DNA of 8,618 nt from Candidatus Portiera sp. Its GTDB lineage: Bacteria; Pseudomonadota; Gammaproteobacteria; CBDBNL01; JAAOII01. Below the pieces are notes generated by a model. The model made no database searches. It worked only from the letters and a program-made list of their open reading frames with translations, and had not been told where the DNA came from. Positions 6,844 through 8,618 of this stretch are shown piece after piece. The stretch covers positions 1 to 8,618 of the forward strand of contig JAAOII010000002.1 of assembly GCA_015163845.1 (NCBI GenBank), given 5' to 3'. The first letter of the stretch is position 1, and every line of letters begins with the position of its first letter. The translations under genes were made by a program, and so were the position numbers.

Positions 6844-8157
6844 CTAGTTGGGTTTATGATTGGTGAGTTTAGCGATGATGCTATCTACTTGGCTATATAG
6901 GGTGGATAGAGTGGCGTCGGCTAGTTGATTATTCTTGTATAAATTATCCCTGTGCAAATTATCTGGCTCTTCAAGTTTCAACACGATGTATTTTGCTACA
7001 TAGTTCTTATGCTTGTCAATAGTATAATAATCTATGCCACATTCTTGCAATAGTTGCTTGATATCAATTCCTGGACGTCCTGGTCTTCTAAAAACATCCA
7101 TACGCCAGTAATTGTTTTCGCCAGAATTATTTTCGCTATCACTTTTATTGACATGATGGTGCAAGTGCAAATGTAAGTGCAAATCCAGAGTTATTTTGCC
7201 AAAGGATTCTTGCTCGAGCTCATATACTACATAGGGTAGGCCATCAGCTAGTTGGCGGTTGGCAAACTTGAGAGGGTACCATAGCCAGCAATGAGCGGAG
7301 ATACTTTTATTACTAGCTAATATACTACTTTGATGATCACGTAGTTGTTGTAGATGTTGGATATGAGTTCCAGCAGTTGCATAAATGTCCTGCAGTTCGT
7401 TTGTGGACGCATACTGCTTATAGAGTTCTCGTAGTTCTCGTGGCTGTTTAGATTCATCATCAGTCAATGAGAATTGCTTCTGGAGTAGAAGATCTAGTAG
7501 CGGCAAGAATTGGTTGGAGTCATTATTATCCGGCATATTGATTGCTCCACGAGATTCTTGCAAGATTTTACGCAACCCACTAAGTAATTCTTCGTTGCCG
7601 AGTTGGCACAAAATTTCTGGAGACCTAGCTTTGGCTGGGCTATTACTGTTACTACTACTATTGATATGAAAGAGCAATGCTTGTTTATCTTGTGCTTGTG
7701 CTTGTATTTGTATTATGGAATTAATGCTCTCTTGTAATTCTTGCTCGCAGTCCTGCTCAGTTGCAGAAATCAACCAGTCATTTATTAGGCAGATTATATG
7801 CTTCTCGGTTTCTATATAAATATGCTCGTTACTTGCTACAAGTGGAATACCTGACTCGCTGTCGGACTCCCTGTCTGAATCACAGTATGGGCTAGCATAT
7901 GCTTGCGGATATCTATGAGGAATATCTTTAGCAGGAGGGGATGTAGTAGCAGAGTTATTTGATGCAGTTATTGGCATAGCCCATGCCAAATTATTGATGT
8001 GTATGTGGGCATGATTCTCACAGTCCGCAGCTGCAGGATGCTTAGACAAGAGTGCTCTCAAGAAAGCGTTATTAAGACCATGTTGTTCTTGGGGGTTTAG
8101 CATAAATAGAATGAACCATTTTATATGCTCCGACATATGCTCCGACATATACTCCAA
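6844..8157 (-). CDS. Hypothetical protein, probable inactive PDDEXK_4-type nuclease-family member beside res-mod
   Basis: Not firmly recognised. The 437-residue product (from TTG at 8157) has LNPQEQHGLNNAFLRALL at 20-37. This resembles the 'L-L-x-P-x-x-S-H-G-L-G-x-x-F-L-x-x-F-L' start of the PDDEXK_4 (PF14281) nuclease-like family. A strand pair, HIYIETEKHIICLIND at 112-127, sits where that family has 'D-I-x-I-E-x-x-x-H-I-I-x-I-E-N-K'. The Asp is then His112, the Glu is Ile125 and the Lys is Asp127, so no active site remains. The C-terminal third (about 284-430: WLWYPLKF, GLPYVVYELEQE, NYVAKYIVLKLEEP) looks like a folded alpha/beta domain. Long stretches are low-complexity: DSDRESDSES (93-102), QIQAQAQ, SSSNSNS, RELREL, LHLHLHLHHH (326-335). 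There is no signal peptide or membrane segment. The TTG has GGAG six bases upstream; ATGs at 8148 and 8136 are alternatives in frame. It lies upstream of res on the same strand, suggesting a defence accessory role. The family assignment is by eye. Confidence 0.6.
   Translation of the reverse strand: MEYMSEHMSEHIKWFILFMLNPQEQHGLNNAFLRALLSKHPAAADCENHAHIHINNLAWAMPITASNNSATTSPPAKDIPHRYPQAYASPYCDSDRESDSESGIPLVASNEHIYIETEKHIICLINDWLISATEQDCEQELQESINSIIQIQAQAQDKQALLFHINSSSNSNSPAKARSPEILCQLGNEELLSGLRKILQESRGAINMPDNNDSNQFLPLLDLLLQKQFSLTDDESKQPRELRELYKQYASTNELQDIYATAGTHIQHLQQLRDHQSSILASNKSISAHCWLWYPLKFANRQLADGLPYVVYELEQESFGKITLDLHLHLHLHHHVNKSDSENNSGENNYWRMDVFRRPGRPGIDIKQLLQECGIDYYTIDKHKNYVAKYIVLKLEEPDNLHRDNLYKNNQLADATLSTLYSQVDSIIAKLTNHKPN
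7153..7182 (-). repeat. In-frame Leu-His repeat
   Basis: Codons 326-335 of the 437-codon gene read Leu-His four times (TTG CAC, TTA CAT, TTG CAC, TTG CAC) and then two more His codons. The six-base unit is imperfect at the DNA level, as expected from old slippage events. Six histidines in ten residues could bind metal, but nothing else in the sequence supports that. Confidence 0.6.
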
Positions 8158-8170
8158 CTATTACTCCAAC
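8123..8170 (-). repeat. Four tandem 12-bp units forming the translation start region
   Basis: On the minus strand four contiguous units read GTTGGAGTAATA, GTTGGAGTATAT, GTCGGAGCATAT and GTCGGAGCATAT. Each carries a GGAG Shine-Dalgarno core. The GGAG of unit 1 lies six bases before the TTG embedded in unit 2. Junctions 2/3 and 3/4 create ATG codons at 8148 and 8136. All starts are in the same frame, and the last two units encode Met-Ser-Glu-His twice. The last two units are identical, pointing to recent duplication. Confidence 0.9.
8165..8168 (-). promoter_or_regulatory. Ribosome-binding site supporting the TTG start
   Basis: GGAG on the minus strand is separated by six bases (TAATAG) from the TTG at 8157-8155, a normal spacing. 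The two downstream in-frame ATGs have GGAG only three bases away or about fifteen bases away, both poor. This is why the TTG was chosen, although the ATG at 8148 cannot be excluded. Confidence 0.45.
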
Positions 8171-8207
8171 TATGACCTAGCTACACGGCTTGGCTGCATT
8201 AAACAAG

Positions 8208-8246
8208 AAAGGAGCTAAGCCAAAATGAATATGGCTTGGCTCCTTT
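8208..8246 (-). terminator. Hairpin terminator after the repeat-protein gene
   Basis: A 15-base arm (8208-8222) and its partner (8232-8246) pair with one mismatch on the minus strand, which is a G-U wobble on the plus strand. The loop is nine bases. On the minus strand the stem begins AAAGGAGCCAAGCC and is followed by a T-rich but interrupted tail (TCTTGTTT). On the plus strand the stem is followed by TTTTATT. It lies 48 bp past the stop at 8295, so its main role is likely to end transcription of that gene before the defence block. A third copy of the arm core (8187-8195) follows. Confidence 0.75.
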
Positions 8247-8255
8247 TATTCGAAT

Positions 8256-8281
8256 TAAATAAATTATGCTAAATAAATTAT
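8256..8281. repeat. Two direct copies of a 12-bp AT-only sequence
   Basis: TAAATAAATTAT occurs at 8256-8267 and again at 8270-8281, a 14-bp period, between the terminator and the stop codon at 8295. It may be a small slippage duplication in the 3' untranslated region. No function can be assigned. Confidence 0.6.
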
Positions 8282-8294
8282 TTGAAATAAAAGA

Positions 8295-8618
8295 TTAGTA
8301 AGAATACTTGACGTTCACAAACGCCTCACCAGATGTTTCCCCTTTAGGGAATATGGATTGTGAGACAAGACGTCCCTGTTTATTGTATTTGTATATTATG
8401 GATATTGCGATTTTTGTGTCACCTTCTTCGCGTAGATCAACTCTTTGCGGGCGACCTTTATCATAACTAGTGACTTTGAAGGTGGCGACTTTCTTTTTGC
8501 CTTCATAAACAGAGGCACCTAACAGCTTACCTTTACTATCATGTTCATAGACCTCTTGCGCTTGCAACTTACCTCTTTTATTGAAGACCTCTTCTTTTTC
8601 TAAGAGGCCCGCAGCATT
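8295..8618 (-). CDS. C-terminal part of a YD/MORN-like repeat protein, hypothetical
   Basis: The frame is open from the right edge of the window to TAA (8295-8297), giving the last 107 residues; the true start lies outside. A TTG at 8567 could be mistaken for a start, but the coding pattern continues upstream of it (GLLEKEEVFNKRGKLQAQ), so the gene is treated as partial. The sequence is a chain of short beta-hairpin-like units with an aromatic, a turn glycine and a charged edge: EVFNKRGKLQAQ, EVYEHDSKGKLLGAS, YDKGRPQRVDLRE, YKYNKQGRLVSQSIFPKG. This resembles the loose YD-repeat/MORN_2-type proteins (RHS-like or YwqK-like), many of them exported or surface-associated. With the N-terminus missing, no signal peptide can be checked. 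It ends 48 bp before a strong hairpin. No enzymatic motif is visible and no specific function is proposed. Confidence 0.7.
   Translation of the reverse strand, partial: NAAGLLEKEEVFNKRGKLQAQEVYEHDSKGKLLGASVYEGKKKVATFKVTSYDKGRPQRVDLREEGDTKIAISIIYKYNKQGRLVSQSIFPKGETSGEAFVNVKYSY

Noticed and set aside
6746..6847. CTAGCA at 6746-6751 mirrored by TGCTAG at 6842-6847, as possible ends of a small mobile element
   Set aside because: Arms are only six bases, the interior is an ordinary intergenic gap with a promoter, one arm overlaps the stop codon of the upstream gene, and no target duplication is visible.
8256..8281. CRISPR-like or iteron-like direct repeats
   Set aside because: There are only two copies of 12 bases with a 2-base spacer and AT-only content. 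There are no further copies and no cas or replication gene nearby.
8295..8567. Treating the right-edge gene as a complete 90-residue protein starting at TTG 8567
   Set aside because: The frame stays open to the edge of the window, and the upstream codons continue the same repeat pattern, so it is a partial gene.

Overview
The window looks like a chromosomal stretch from a moderately AT-rich bacterium, most likely a gammaproteobacterium. The basis is a 193-residue RsxA/RnfA that closely follows the enterobacterial protein, and a NadA whose cluster cysteines sit at a constant +7 offset from those I recall for E. coli. The genus cannot be named from the sequence alone. Every gene except a fragment at the left edge lies on the minus strand.

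Left part (1-1885), core metabolism. The 3' end of a thiamine-diphosphate enzyme of the pyruvate oxidase/quinone-linked pyruvate dehydrogenase type enters on the plus strand and converges on a short minus-strand unit, nadA followed 10 bp later by rsxA. NadA is the 4Fe-4S quinolinate synthase of NAD biosynthesis. RsxA is one membrane subunit of the Rnf/Rsx electron-transfer complex; its usual partners rsxBCDGE are not beside it. An extended -10 promoter sits just upstream of nadA.

Middle part (1978-8157), a probable defence block. A 437-codon gene is followed by a Type III-like restriction-modification pair. The pair is in the order res (helicase-nuclease), 13 bp, then mod (beta-class adenine methyltransferase), which reverses the usual mod-res order. 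The 437-codon protein is not firmly recognised. Its N-terminal motif and central strand pair resemble the PDDEXK_4 nuclease-like family, but the expected catalytic Asp and Glu-x-Lys positions read His and Ile-x-Asp. It may therefore be a catalytically dead relative acting as a partner or regulator of the restriction system. The same gene is full of in-frame micro-repeats, and its start region is built from four tandem 12-bp units carrying the ribosome-binding site and the candidate start codons.

Right part (8158-8618). A strong hairpin terminator lies between the defence block and a partial minus-strand gene encoding a Gly/Tyr-rich, YD/MORN-like repeat protein that runs off the right edge.

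No tRNA, rRNA, CRISPR array, transposase, integrase or recognisable attachment site was seen. No intergenic stretch exceeds about 140 bp.
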